The position numbers were made by a program, and so were the translations under genes. The notes beneath the pieces are model-generated. The model was given only the letters and a program-made list of their open reading frames with translations. It ran no database searches and had not been told where the DNA came from. 64,000 bases of DNA from Hormiphora californensis (lineage: Eukaryota > Ctenophora > Tentaculata > Cydippida > Pleurobrachiidae). The DNA lies in the NCBI GenBank assembly GCA_020137815.1, contig CM035362.1:6067715-6131714 (forward strand). The letters are read 5' to 3'. Below are positions 11,051-22,446 of this stretch, piece by piece. Within the stretch, counting starts at the first letter, position 1, and every line of letters begins with the position of its first letter.

Positions 11051-14000
11051 TTACAAGATAAGTATGTTCTCTCCTCCGGTATCCAGCTCTTTCTGCTGTT
11101 GTTTGGAGAGTATGTTGGTTTTACAGGTCAGTAGGGAGGTTAGATCTCGCCACATTGCCATTTGGGCCACATTCGGGACGTGCTGCTCTCGAACTGTCTT
11201 CTGTTTGGCTCGCAATGCCTGGAAGATGGAGTTAATTAGAGACCACAGTGTACACACAAGCTCCAAGTAACCAAGTGATTATAACAACTGATCATCCAAA
11301 TAATACAAGGATTGAGTGCCAACAGCCAAATACTTCTACAACTACTGCTCTTTTAAAGTAAAATTATTAATTGCCATCTACCTCTCCTCTAACTTACTTT
11401 TCCAAGATTATCCTGCTCCAGTATCTTCCGATTATACTGCTCCCTGAGGCTCTGCTTCCGTGCCGCTGGATCAGGGTTTTTGTACACAGCCAGCTCTTCC
11501 TCAACCTTCTGCTGCTCTAACTCTAGGAGCTGAGAAAAAAGGGGGATTGTGAGTGAAGAAGACACTTTAGTGTTACATTTAGTAGTGGAAATGTAATTTT
11601 GTAGTTGTCTTGTATGTTTTCTGAACGGACAAAAAAGATTTTGCTAGTTTGAAAACATCACAATTAGTGGATTTACTGCTGGCTACATTTCCCACTCAGT
11701 GCACTATGGAAAAAGTAACACCAAGGTCTACTGCAGACATTTCAGAGTTTCATAATGACCTAGGATGACCCAGGATGACGCTGGGAATATTTGAAAGAAA
11801 GACTAACCTGCTTAGAGTGCATAAGGAAATGATATTGACTTTCTTCTGCCTGGGCTGTTTCACGCATCTCCTTTACTTCTTGTTCCAGAACATGAAGATT
11901 TGATCCGAGACGAGCCGAGAGGCTGTCGTATTCAGTTTTTCGCCTGGAATGGTTAGAATTTGTCAAAAACAGGGCGGGATTAGTGAGAGATAGAGTGATC
12001 GAGATGTGGCCAAATGAGTGGGAGAAGTATGTGCTTCTTTAGATTCTTTGAGAGTTGAGACTTACTGTGCATGTAGTTGTTCTAACTCTGAGCACTTAGC
12101 CCTCAGTGGTCGGAGTTCCTTGATGATGGGTGCCAAGGCTGCCTTCTTCTCAGCTATCATTTCATTCAGCTTATCACTCTGAGGAGAGGGTATTTTAGGC
12201 CAGGAGAGAACTATTTAATTTTCTGTACCGATGGTGAACCAATAATAAGGGGTTCCATAATGTATTGAATCAGTTTCTTACCATATCAGACATGTCCTCT
12301 AAAATCTTTCCCTTCGCTTCATCGACAGCACCCTTTTGAGATGAAATCTTCTCCAGTTCGTCCTGTGCATCAGTAAAACCAGCGATACCTTTGTCTTTCT
12401 CTGTTTGAGACTGAAATAGGTTTGTGTTAGAGGGACATGGTATACCTGGTACTGTTGTTACTAACAGTTACACAGCTTCGATTTTACCAGAATTAACAGG
12501 TCACAATTACAAAAACAGACATGAACATCATTGAAGTCCTGCAGCCATGGATGCCGCACGAGTCAAGCAGCACCGCTTCCAAGCTGTGTTATTTGCAGTG
12601 TGTTGCGCGTACCGGATCGTCATCCAAAATGCTATAACTTGTTGCCTCTCATTACAGCGCGCGCGTTTAGACAGTGCGCGCACGCGAATGTACGGTAGCT
12701 AACGGAGTGTACACACTAACAACAATTTGAGTGTAAACTTACAGTATGACGTAATTAGATCTTTTGACAACTTACAATTAATTGTTTGACATCGCTGTAT
12801 TGATGCTGAAGGATATCGGCTGTTCGTGCAAGGACCCCGACTTCAGCTCTTAGATCTGCCATCTGTCGAGAAAAGATTAGATGTTAAAGTTTCCTCAGAC
12901 AAAATTGAGATAAAAGGGACTAATATTTGGGAATGAATCGAATTGAACAATATTAATCTCACCTCTGCACGCCTAGCTTTGTAAACAGTGCTCTTCTGTC
13001 GAATATCAGCAATATATTTCTTCAGCTCAGTCCCAGTCATTACTGTCTCTGCTCCAACACTCTTCATTTCTTGTCGTTTACGGGCCAGTTCAGATTCCGC
13101 ATCATTATACTGGGAAACAGTACGGTTAGATATGTCCCATATGTACAGGGTGTTACACCAAAAACTTGACTTGAGATCAGAGAGAAGATTAGGAAGGTCG
13201 TCTTCGAGCTGAAAAACAGCTCTCACGATAGGACACGCTTCAAACCTTTTCATCACATTAAAAAGACAGTCAGCTGTTCGTCAGAATCAGGGTCATAATT
13301 ACGTCAGTTTCAGTTATCATATTACGTCAGTTTCAGTTGTCACATGTTGTCAGTTTCAGTTGTCACAGTTTGTCTCAGTTATCACAGTTGGTATGTTGAG
13401 TTAATACCTCGTTCATGCATTCCTTTAGTTCTTCAGCGAGTGCCTCTTTCTTTCGTGAGATCATTAGGGCCTGAGTGTAAAGTAACTGGTTAGTGGTTAG
13501 CAAAACGGGAGATACAGCTGAAACAATGTGTACTGTTAATAAGTTCAATTTGTAACTGTTGATTAATTCAATTAGTAATTGTCCAATTAGTACTAATTGG
13601 CCCCCTGTTACCTGTTTCCTAAACATGACTAGTTTCTCGTCCGCATTATCACTTTTAGCCATCCTTTGTTGATGCAGCTCGTTTAGTTCAGTTTGGAGGT
13701 CAGAACTCCGATCTACCAACTCCTCAACATCATCTTCAGACATGGCCGGTTCCAGGAGAACTTTCTGTGGCGAGAAATACGTTTAGAAAGGGGGGATTAC
13801 GAGGGTGTCAAGGAGCACTTTCTGAAGGGGGGATTTCTCTGTTTCTGTGGCGAGAATGTGTTACATGAGGAAGATGATTGCGAGGGGGTTCCAGGAGCTG
13901 TTAGAAAAGGGAAAACAGAACAGAGATAGGGTTCGAACTACTCGCCACCTCATTCCAATTAGTTAACTAATTAACTAGTACCTGAAGGCTGTTACAAGCT

Positions 14001-14198
14001 TTCCTCTTGTTGGCTATCTCCTTCGGTAATTTCTCCTCCACAAGATAAACACAACTCTTGTGTTCTTCTTCCAGTCGGCTCATTAGTTTGTCAACAGACA
14101 TGTTCTGAGATGCCATCTTCATTTCTGGAGGGGGGAGGGAGGGAGTTGATGAGGGAGAGGGGAGAGTGTGTGTGTGAGAGAGAGAGAGAGAGAGATAG

Positions 14199-14272
<74 letters not shown>

Positions 14273-16767
14273 ACGAAAAGGAGAGATAGGTATTCCCGAT
14301 TCTAAAATGCAAGGGAGTGCTTGGGTTGCGAAGAAAGTACAACCTGTGTAACCTGTGTTCCGACTACTTACCTTTTAGTTGGCCCATCAGACGTTGAACC
14401 TTAGCATCTGCGGCCTGAATTGCAGCACTAATGGTTGCCCTCTGTTCTACCATCCCATTGGACCTCTCCTGCTCTCTACGGAGTGATCGGGCCGCACCCA
14501 GTAACTCCGTCATGTTGGCCATCGATTCAATCTGTGGTAGGATGTTAGGTTGTTATGAGACATGTTATGAGACATGTTAGGATGTTGTGAGACATGTTTA
14601 ACATTAGGAGACATGTTAGATTGTTAAATGAGACATGTTATGAGACATGTTACAAGACATGTTAGGATGTTGTGAGACATGTTAGGATGTTAAATGAGAC
14701 CTCACTCTGATCTTTACTCACCCTATTCTTTTTCCTCTCAATAGTTTTCACCAACTGACCATGCTCCTGTTCCATCTGGCTGATATCCCGTTTAATATCA
14801 GCTGCTGTATATTTGTTGGATTTCAGCTGATCTGTTGCCTTGTGAACCGTCTTAAACTCCTCTAGAAGCTCCAGGTACTGAGGGTTGGAGAGAGGGTTAA
14901 GTGGTTGGAGAGAGGGTTAAGTAGTTGGAGGTGGTAGATATCCCAACCCCCTCCCATCACCTCCTGACCCCCGGCCAGGCTCCAATCCCCCTCTATAACA
15001 TGTTATTTACCTCCTGATACCTCCCCATACCTCCCTATAACATGTACCTCGTTATAGTTCCTCTCCACTTCATCGGGGGGGATCCCATGGTATACTTTGG
15101 TATACTTTGGTATACTTTGGTATATGGAAAATCCCAAAAAAATATGTGGAAAGTACCAAAGTATACCAAAGTATACCATATCTTTTTAATAACTTTAAAG
15201 TACTTTAAAGTGTTAATTTACAACAGTTAAGGCTTTAAAACATTTTATATAAACTTTCTTGACTCATAAAATTGGACAATGGTGCTTAATAGGCTAAATT
15301 CATAGAATCGAGGGAAAATATTACCTATAAAATGGTGAGTCAGAAAACTGGGGTTTGACAAATTGGGACCCATTTGAGTATGATAAAAAAACTTTTAAAA
15401 AGTCAAGAAAATGTTCAAATAGTATTTGGTAAAGTCTCCAAAAATTTTTCAAAAATTGCCTTCACCGGGAATCGAACCCGAGTGGCAAGCCTAGAAGCAC
15501 TAGCCGGATGATGTAACAAAAACGTAAAAATCGGTTTAATAAGCGTTATATTACCAACTTATAAAGAAATAAGGATGTAGTTTTACAAATTTAGTCATTT
15601 ATGTTAACTTATCGCTTAAATTTTACCTTTTTCAAAATTTTTATGGTATACTTTGGTATACTTTGGTATACTTTGGTATACTTTGGTATATGGAAAATCG
15701 CTGAAAAAGTTGTGGAAAGTGCCAAAGTATACCAAAGTATGCCATGGGATCCCCCCCACTTCATCGTCCTGCAGTATCTCCTCCCTCCCTACCTCTCCCA
15801 TACCTACCCCTCCCTCTATAACACATACCTCCTTCTTCCCCCACCCCTCTAACACGAAGCTCCCTACTCCTCCCTCTAACACTAAATACATACCTCGTTA
15901 TAGTTCCTCTCCACCTCATCGTCCTGCAGTATCTCCTCCCTCCCTACCTCTCCCATACCTACCCCTCCCTCTATAACACATACCTCCTTCTTCCCCCACC
16001 CCTCTAACACGAAGCTCCCTACTCCTCCCTCTAACACTAAATACATACCTCGTTATAGTTCCTCTCCACTTCATCATCCTGCAAGATCTCCTCTGGAACC
16101 TCTAACTTAACCAGATACCTCCCCAGATAGGCTCTAGTCTTCAGTGCCTCAACCTTTGGTAACACCCACGCTAAGGTCTGGTACACCACACTCTTCTCCC
16201 CGGTTATTATCCCCGCTTGGAATTCTTGGACACTGCACTCTGGGGAGTACTTTAGGACAGATAGGAATTTCAACATCCGGTGGGCCATGTCTTCTGGGGT
16301 CTCCTCTCGAAGGTCCATTTTGTTCTGGGGAGGAGGAGCGGGTGTTGAGTTGTGGGGAGGAGGGGGTGCGTGTGTTAGCCTAACAATGATAGGGGTGTGA
16401 GTTGTGAAATATGGAGAGGAAGACAGAAGAGGTGTTCTGGGAAGGATGGGGTGTTAGGGGGTGTTGAGTTGTAAAATGTGAGGAGGAGGAGGAGGGTGGC
16501 AGGGGAAACTTTTCACGTTTCAATATCTCAACACCAATAGGAGGTGTTGAGATATTGAAACGTGAAAAGTTGGAAGAATGAGGGTTGTGTCTTGTGTGTT
16601 TTCTAAACCGGCAAAAACAGATTTTGCTAGTTTGAAGACATCACAATTAGAGGATTTACTGCTGGCTACATTTCCCACTCAGTGCACTATGGAAAAAGTA
16701 ACACCAAGGTCTACTGCAGACAATAAAAAAGGATATAATTGATAGGGAGGAATACGAAAAATGTTTA

Positions 16768-16837
<70 letters not shown>

Positions 16838-16850
16838 GAGATAGAGAGAT

Positions 16851-16929
<79 letters not shown>

Positions 16930-17088
16930 AAGAGAAAGACTTACGGTAGGGTCGATGTAGGTAAAGACATCATTCAGGACTTGTAACAGCTGGAGTGGCT
17001 CCAAATTATCAAAACTGATGATGTTGAAAGCCTTACTGAATGGATCTTTGTTGAGAACCTCTACTATCGCCTTTACTTGTTCAGCCAT
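11051..17088 (-). CDS. IFT81: IFT81, intraflagellar transport protein 81 (complete, 14 exons)
   Basis: Exons, read leftwards: 16945-17088, 16049-16324, 14722-14877, 14372-14531, 13982-14124, 13612-13764, 13408-13470, 12963-13109, 12776-12862, 12282-12410, 12066-12178, 11808-11943, 11398-11529, 11051-11218. All borders are GT-AG and all phases agree; the product is 668 aa (vertebrate IFT81 is about 676). The N-terminal calponin-homology-like domain is evident ([19 protein letters not shown], then [18 protein letters not shown]). A long coiled coil follows ([48 protein letters not shown]) and it ends in [17 protein letters not shown] and GGENILIL. In other animals IFT81 pairs with IFT74 in the IFT-B core and its N-terminus binds tubulin, so the organism makes cilia. 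Confidence 0.97.
11604..11739. repeat. About 136-bp interspersed repeat, copy in an IFT81 intron
   Basis: Nearly identical to 16584-16722. The shared core includes ATTTACTGCTGGCTACATTT, then CCCACTCAGTGCACTATGG, then AAAAAGTAACACCAAGGTC. I find no terminal repeats or target duplications; it is an unclassified repeat, possibly SINE-like. Confidence 0.85.
12430..12775. other. IFT81 intron, nothing specific
   Basis: Intron between exons 9 and 10. It contains a GC-rich patch (GCGCGCGCGTTTAGACAGTG) but no gene or repeat that I can name. Confidence 0.4.
13280..13385. repeat. Short tandem repeat in IFT81 intron 7
   Basis: Several degenerate copies of GTCAGTTTCAGTTGTCACA next to the 3' end of the exon-7/8 intron. 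Confidence 0.7.
14160..14275. repeat. GA microsatellite in IFT81 intron 4
   Basis: (GA)n with GTGTGTGAGA interruptions in the intron between exons 4 and 5. Confidence 0.95.
14535..14700. repeat. ATGTTAGGATGTTRTGAGAC repeats filling IFT81 intron 3
   Basis: The whole short intron consists of shuffled copies of GAGACATGTTAGGATGTT of variable length between the acceptor of exon 4 and the donor of exon 3. Confidence 0.8.
15076..15757. mobile_element. Inverted-repeat element with 9-bp target duplication and tRNA-like B box
   Basis: The ends are GGGGGGATCCCATGGTATAC and GTATGCCATGGGATCCCCCC, flanked by ACTTCATCG at 15067-15075 and 15758-15766. Subterminal GGTATACTTT palindromic repeats occur at both ends. 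Inside, on the minus strand, CACTCGGGTTCGATTCCCGG (about 15462-15481) resembles a tRNA T-arm/B box. The element is inserted into a duplicated copy of an IFT81 exon-intron junction. No transposase is present. Confidence 0.75.
15758..16048 (-). repeat. Tandem copies of the IFT81 exon 2 end plus 5' splice site
   Basis: The end of exon 2 (codons for [15 protein letters not shown], then GTATGTATTTAG) is repeated downstream with a unit of about 136-150 bp. Junction copies lie near 15897 and 15762, and a further truncated copy at about 15046-15075 was separated from them by the inserted element. Each carries the AACGAG|GTATGT donor or most of it. Confidence 0.88.
16507..16571. repeat. Perfect hairpin, about 29-bp stem and 7-nt loop
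   Basis: AACTTTTCACGTTTCAATAT, then CTCAACACC, loop AATAGGA, then the exact inverse GGTGTTGAG, ATATTGAAACGTGAAAAGTT. It lies in IFT81 intron 1. It is either a foldback element or a hairpin RNA. Confidence 0.9.
16584..16722. repeat. About 136-bp interspersed repeat, second copy in IFT81
   Basis: Same orientation as 11604-11739 and almost identical over the core (GACATCACAATTAG, then GGATTTACTGCTGGCTAC). It ends at CTACTGCAGACA in both copies. Confidence 0.85.
16771..16932. repeat. GA microsatellite beside the IFT81 exon 1 donor
   Basis: On the minus strand this is (CT)n starting about 10 bp after the donor GTAAGTCTTTCTC. Confidence 0.95.
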
Positions 17089-17109
17089 AGCTGCACTACA
17101 AGGGAGAGA

Positions 17110-17700
17110 GAGAGAGAGGGGTTTTTAGGAGTGTTGGGGGATTACAGTTGCCAGAGAAGAGGGGTCTATATAGTTGCTATTGAGTTGTTGGGGTATGTCG
17201 CTTAGTTTCACACGGACGGGACTATTCAATCTAGATAATAACAGATACACGAAAGAAAGGACACATTTTATCTGTGTTGTGGGTAATCAATGCAACATAA
17301 CATCAGTGTACACTTGCTATTTATACCAAAATTATATAACTCAATAAATTTACACACAAAATAAAGGAACCCAAAAGAAAATAGAGAAATCTGAAGATCA
17401 TGCACTGGCCTACTTTATTGATCCACTAATCCATGCTGTATGGATGTATTACATAACGTTTTAACTTCTAAATCATTCTTGTACAAGACAATATTGTTAA
17501 ATAGGTGTGGTATTCAATACAATGAAGATCCAGCTTCTGACGTGTGTGTGACGATAAATAGCGTTCGATTTAATCCGGGAAAGTTAGGGAGAATATCAAG
17601 AAATGAGGAGTTGTAATCAAGGTGAGATATGTAGTATCAGGAGGAAGTATATCTGGAAGATGCAGCGAGAGAGGGCGGCATCAGGGGGAAATATTAGGGG
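17110..17700. other. IFT81-OST4 intergenic stretch
   Basis: AT-rich intergenic sequence upstream of the IFT81 start and downstream of the OST4 stop. It presumably holds the IFT81 promoter and the OST4 3' UTR. No specific motif can be claimed. Confidence 0.4.
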
Positions 17701-17712
17701 TGATGATCCGGT

Positions 17713-18944
17713 CTACTTCCGGTGAACAACGTAGTGGTAGAGTAACACCTGGGGAGGGTGGAGATTTATTAAAAGGTGGATCGAAAAGGTGTGTGTTTGG
17801 ATCAGAGCATCAGGGTGGGGTAGGGGTTATTTTGTTCAATTTAGTAGTATAAAATCGAGCAAAGCAGGATGTTATTAACAAAATAGACAAAATTACAAAG
17901 CGTTGAGGGATCATTTAGGCCATCGAAATCATGGGCCTCGATTAGTATTTAAAGTCTGCGATTGAAAGGTTATTCAAACGATTGGACATAATGAGCTAAT
18001 AACTACGGTTTTCTCAAGACGATTATTCTTTTGTAAGGTGTTAAAAAATACTAGCCAATATAAACGAATTGAAGATGACCCTTAATCCACATGTTCGCAC
18101 TCCAAACCATGGTCAAAAGCTCGAGAATTTCCTTAAAAACGAAAAATATCCCAAAAATCAATTTTCTAAAAAAACACAAGGATTTGTAGCGAAGCAAATT
18201 TTCAATCCTTGACCAAAAAATTGATTTTGGGAAAATTTTATTTCTTTTTTCAACAGAAACGTTGTACATTATCTTATTAAGTCCAAAGAATCGATTACCA
18301 ATTTAAAAATTACGTTTAAGTGAGGTTTTATACGCTAAATTGAAATATTTGTAACTTTTGGAATTTTATCGATTTTGAGCCAAAAAACCTGTATGTCGGA
18401 CTTTGGTTACCGGAAAAGGCCTTGTTTGGGTATAAATGCGTTAGATAATTCATTAAACTATAAAATTAAACCAGTTAAAGTCGTATTATCAACCAATAAG
18501 AACAGTCTTTTAGCATTTGTTAATTTTGTTAATTTTGTTAATTAACGTTAATTAACAAAATCGAAAAAAAGAGGTGATTTATTAACAATTAACATGTCCC
18601 CCCCCCCCCCATATATTTTATCATGTGAAGGGTGTTATAAAATCCCAATCTAGTTATATAAGACCTAAGAGGGGGGGGGGTGACGCCCTGATGGGTCCAG
18701 AAAGTTAAGACTTGTCACACCCATGGGTCCAGGAAGTTGAGACATGTTAGAACATGTTTAAAGAACATGTTAAAACTCACCATAACAAACAGTAGCACTC
18801 CCATTGAGTTGCACAGCATTGATACGCAGGCATCACGTGACACACCATATTTGGGCATCACGTGACACATGTTAAACTCACCATAACAAACAGTAGCACT
18901 CCCATTGAGTTGCATAGCATTGACAGTTGCACGTCCGTTACCAT
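17713..18944 (-). CDS. OST4: OST4, small subunit of the oligosaccharyltransferase complex
   Basis: Exon 1 at 18882-18944 encodes MVTDVQLSMLCNSMGVLLFV plus M; exon 2 at 17713-17748 encodes VLLYHYVVHRK and the stop. They are joined in phase 0 across a 1.1-kb intron. The result is a 32-residue single-pass membrane protein with the OST4 signature (DVQL, hydrophobic helix, LYHY). OST4 stabilises the STT3-containing oligosaccharyltransferase in the ER membrane. It is slightly shorter than the vertebrate protein (37 aa), with a truncated polar tail. It is too short for ordinary ORF finding and was recognised by motif. Confidence 0.9.
17760..18700. other. OST4 intron body
   Basis: Mostly unique AT-rich sequence, with a palindromic AT tract (GTTAATTAACGTTAATTAAC at about 18536-18555), poly-C (18598-18611) and poly-G (18671-18680) runs. 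No coding signal. Confidence 0.5.
18768..18881 (-). repeat. Duplicate of the OST4 exon 1 end and its 5' splice site
   Basis: The last 40-50 bp of exon 1 plus donor (TGTTTGTTATG|GTGAGTTT) recur about 100 bp downstream at 18777-18830 with a few changes. Copies of GCATCACGTGACACACC lie between them. Confidence 0.88.
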
Positions 18945-19086
18945 TATGTCACTATGAGAAATAGTGAGGTGTTTAGAAGTGTTAGATTTTATATCTTTTA
19001 GGATAGCCTTTTTTCCCACTTGTCTCTCCCAAACTTTTATATGTTTATCTAAGAGAGCGATGATTTAATGAAATATGCGAGAGATT

Positions 19087-19089
<3 letters not shown>

Positions 19090-19132
<43 letters not shown>

Positions 19133-19175
19133 AGATTAAAAGAGAGAGAGAGATAGAGATAGAGAGAGTGAGATT

Positions 19176-19239
<64 letters not shown>

Positions 19240-19274
19240 AGTGAGAGAGAGAGAGGGGAGTGAGAGAAAGAGAA

Positions 19275-19360
<86 letters not shown>
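19090..19360. repeat. GA microsatellites upstream of the DUF4430 gene
   Basis: Three (GA)n blocks separated by TGAGATTAAAG and AAAGAGATA interruptions, ending about 50 bp before the DUF4430 start codon. A GAGA-type promoter role is possible but untested. Confidence 0.9.
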
Positions 19361-19362
<2 letters not shown>

Positions 19363-19412
19363 TATGCATGCTCGGGGGATATTATTAAAACATTCTCATT
19401 CCCCCAACTACT

Positions 19413-20318
19413 ATGATTCGTTTTGTGTTGCTTGCCACCCTCCTACTATTCCCTGCTGCCCTTGGCAAACAGTGTACACTGTTGGTAGTTGCTGAGCTAA
19501 ACCGTGATAGTACGGGGCCACCTTACTCTTTTCTAACAATCGTCAAGGATGTAAGTAAATAGGGAGAGTTTGTTACTTTAACTAAGAGAACAAGGGGGAG
19601 ATAGTGAGAGTTTGTTACTTTTACTAAGAGAACAAGGAGATATGAGGCCTGATTTTCAGCGATAGGTAGATGTTGTTAGTTCAATGAAGAGAAAAACTTC
19701 TTGCCAAGTCCGTCCCACTGCAGAACTTAACAGTACTAGATTGTTTTGCATTACTCCTATATGAATTACTGGGAACTTTCCTAGGTAAAGGAAGATGCGA
19801 CACTAATTGATATTATGGACTCTGCTGAGAACCAGGGATTTACCTACGAGGCAAGTTGGCACGGACAATGGGGTGCATTCATTGACACAGTAAATGGTGT
19901 CTACGCAGACAGTGGAAAGAGACAGTTTTGGAACATTATGGTCGGGCTACCAGGTAATATCACGTGACACACCATATTTGGACATCACGTGACACACACC
20001 ATATTTGGGTATCACGTGACACACAACATATTTGGGCATCACGGGACACACAACACCATATTTGGGCATCACGTGACACACCATACATTTGGGCATCACG
20101 TGACACACCATATATATTTGGGCATCACGTGACACACCATAACATCATACCATAACACATCACTTGACACACCATATATTTGGGCATCAACCACCCCATA
20201 TATTTCAGGAGAGGTCATGAAGGCATCGCCACTAGGAGCAAGCAGCTATAAACCGAGAGATGGCGAGAGAGTGCTCTTTAGACTAAAAACTTGGGGAGAT
20301 GGAAACGATCACTATTGA
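19413..20318 (+). CDS. Secreted DUF4430 / transcobalamin-like domain protein
   Basis: Exons 19413-19550, 19785-19953 and 20209-20318 join in frame to give 138 aa. There is a signal peptide (MIRFVLLATLLLFPAALG), then one domain of about 115 residues: TLLVVAELN, YSFLTIVKDVKEDATLIDI, then MDSAENQGFTYEASW, then WGAFIDTVNGVYADSG, then FWNIMVGLPGEV and a terminal GERVLFRLKTW. The pattern (leader strand, LIDIMDSA helix, GxFIDTVNGV, W-N-I, GD/GE-VLFRL) fits the DUF4430 / transcobalamin C-terminal beta-domain fold. A single-domain secreted protein is unlikely to bind cobalamin alone, so its ligand is unknown. Assignment rests on motif pattern only. Confidence 0.75.
19958..20200. repeat. About 25-bp tandem repeat with CACGTGACACACC in the DUF4430 intron 2
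   Basis: Nine or so copies of CATATTTGGGCATCACGTGA followed by CACAC fill the 255-bp intron, starting 5-10 bp after the donor. The same unit occurs in the OST4 intron (about 18837) and TMCO3 introns (35056-35100, 36290-36345, 36700-36755). Confidence 0.9.
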
Positions 20319-20361
20319 CCATCACTAAAAACTTGGGGAGATGGAAACGATCACTACTGAC
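20283..20361 (+). repeat. 41-bp tandem duplication across the DUF4430 stop codon
   Basis: ACTAAAAACTTGGGGAGATG, then GAAACGATCACTATTGACC, is repeated immediately downstream (ACTACTGACC in the second copy). The first copy supplies the C-terminal codons and stop; the second is in the 3' UTR. Confidence 0.9.
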
Positions 20362-20479
20362 CATTGTTACAGTAGTGGACTGAGAACATTTTATTACGAT
20401 TTTTCTTCTTAAAATTGTATGGGAATGAAATTCTTAAGATGAAAATGTCTAGTTAATTTGATATCTAGTTTGCACCACC

Positions 20480-20700
20480 AACCCTACCAACCGGACCACC
20501 CCCCCTCGAGATTTTGTGAAAACACAGAAGAAAAGATAGAAGACTGCTCAGTTTTGATACCACACCAACCAGATCCCCTCCCCCTGAAGACACAGAAAAA
20601 AAGAGAGAAGACTGCTCCCCCCCCCCTCCCCCTCGTGGTGGTGGCCTCCCCCTGAAAACACAGAAGAAAAAATAGAAGACGGCTCAGTTTTGATAAATAA
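20480..20700. repeat. Tandem repeat between DUF4430 gene and RPL9
   Basis: Three degenerate copies with a unit of about 80-85 bp sharing AAAACACAGAAGAAAAGATA and GAAGACTGCTCAGTTTTGAT, with C-rich spacers. It lies between two convergent genes. Confidence 0.8.
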
Positions 20701-20725
20701 AAAGCGCGATCAAGTAAAAGCATTT

Positions 20726-21771
20726 CTAATCTTCCTCGGGCAGTTCGTCAATGTTTGTTTTCTCGCTGACGTACACTCCATCGAGGAACTTTCTGATATC
20801 CTTGTTTTTCACCTGTAATTAAACAAGGAATTAAACACCTGTGTGTGGAAGGGGTCCGGTTAGCATAATGGAGTTTTAGTTCGTGAAACTGAAATCTAGC
20901 TTTGAATCTGAAATCTAGCTTTGAAACTTGAAATATATAATATCAGACTGTCAGTTAAAAAAAGACCAAATATGGATTATCTCTTACCGTCGTTGACTGC
21001 TGAATGAGAGCGGCAGATCGGGAAACATTCTCAATATCATTTCCCTCCAACATAATCTCATCCTTATTTCCGGTGGGCTTGCAGGTCACTCCGGGCAACA
21101 GGTTCACTTTCCTAACGAATTTCTCTCCCAGGAAGTTGTGTACCTCGACCTGCGGGGAATAGAAACCTGTATTATAAGTATCAGATGTATGTGATTTAAC
21201 ACTAGCAGAATCTTTCACTGATTAGGGGCTCCTAATTTAAATGAGAGAGTCTCACACACACATACCAGGGTGTTGTCGTTGATGATGTTAATGTTGATGG
21301 GGAAATGTGCGTACACACTCTTCATCTTGTATTTATAACCCTGTCGCACTCCGGTGAACATGTTCTCAATGTGAGAGCAGATGGTTCGAACACAAGCAAT
21401 GGCCTTCCTGGAGGGGGGGGAAACGGGTCACGTACAGAAAGAAGGAAGAGGGAAATGGATCATATATAGAGACAAGGACGAGGGAAATGGGTCATATATA
21501 GAGATGCAGGGAAATAATGGGTCACGGGGAGGGGTGAGATTTCAATATTTCTAGAAGGGGGAATAGAATGTCTCTATTAATCTGCTCACCTGTTAGCGAA
21601 CCACACTCGGATGGTAATGGATGATTTATTGGGGATCAACTCGCACTGGAGATGCTTGAAGTTCTTCTTCAAGATACCCCGAGGCCCAGCCACGGTCACG
21701 ATTCGTCGGTCAATAGTCACCTTGCATTCCGCCGGGATGTTAATTGAATCACTAACCTCAATCTGCTTCAT
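20726..21771 (-). CDS. RPL9: Ribosomal protein uL6 (RPL9)
   Basis: Exons 21590-21771, 21266-21407, 20988-21149 and 20726-20812 join in frame to 190 aa (vertebrate RPL9 192 aa). Family blocks: [103 protein letters not shown]. It is a large-subunit protein near the factor-binding region. It lies about 145 bp downstream of RPL11 on the same strand. Confidence 0.98.
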
Positions 21772-21915
21772 GACGCAGCTTCATGGGAGGGATAAAAAGT
21801 TTTATGAAGGAGCAGGGGGGGGGAGGAGGGAGATAGTGTACACGGTTAACAAAAACACATAGATCTGTTTCAGATAAATAAAAAGAATCCGCCAAAATGC
21901 TAAAAGTGATCCTCC

Positions 21916-22446
21916 CTAGCTCTTCTTGTTCGTAAGGATACCATCAAATTTGGTCTGGAACCATTTCTGGGCCTCCTCCTTGGTGACCTTGTGCTGGGTT
22001 CCCAGCCTGGCCTTCTGCTTCCTCCTGTACCGAACTCGGTAACCGGGTCGAGACAACACGACGTAGAAGTCAGCACCGTAGATGCCGATGGAGGGATCGT
22101 ACTTGATACCAAGATCAATATGCTCGTCAATTCCGAATCCAAAGTTGCCCTCCTCAGAGAAACATCCCCTCCACAGCTCGTATTCCTTGACCTTGAGGCC
22201 TCGCTCGAGGATCTCCTCAGCCTTGGCTCCTCGGACGGTGCACCAGCAAGAGATCTTCTCGTTACGTCGGATACCGAAAGATCGGACGGTGTATCGGGCC
22301 TTTGAGAAGCAGGGTTCCTGTCCACTCAACTGTTCCAGGACTTTGGATGCTCGGGTCAGTCTGTCACCAGATTCTCCGACACAGATGTTCAGGCATAGCT
22401 TCTCGATGCGAATATCGCACATTGGGTTCTTCTTTTCGGCTGCCAT
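21916..22446 (-). CDS. RPL11: Ribosomal protein uL5 (RPL11)
   Basis: A single coding exon of 176 aa from the ATG at 22446. It has [57 protein letters not shown] and a basic C-terminal region ([15 protein letters not shown]). It binds 5S rRNA in the large subunit. Just upstream on the coding strand is a 3' splice site (GTTTCAG|GCATGG), so a 5' UTR exon or a trans-spliced leader is expected. That acceptor is tandemly repeated (separate entry). Confidence 0.98.
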   Translation of the reverse strand: MAAEKKNPMCDIRIEKLCLNICVGESGDRLTRASKVLEQLSGQEPCFSKARYTVRSFGIRRNEKISCWCTVRGAKAEEILERGLKVKEYELWRGCFSEEGNFGFGIDEHIDLGIKYDPSIGIYGADFYVVLSRPGYRVRYRRKQKARLGTQHKVTKEEAQKWFQTKFDGILTNKKS

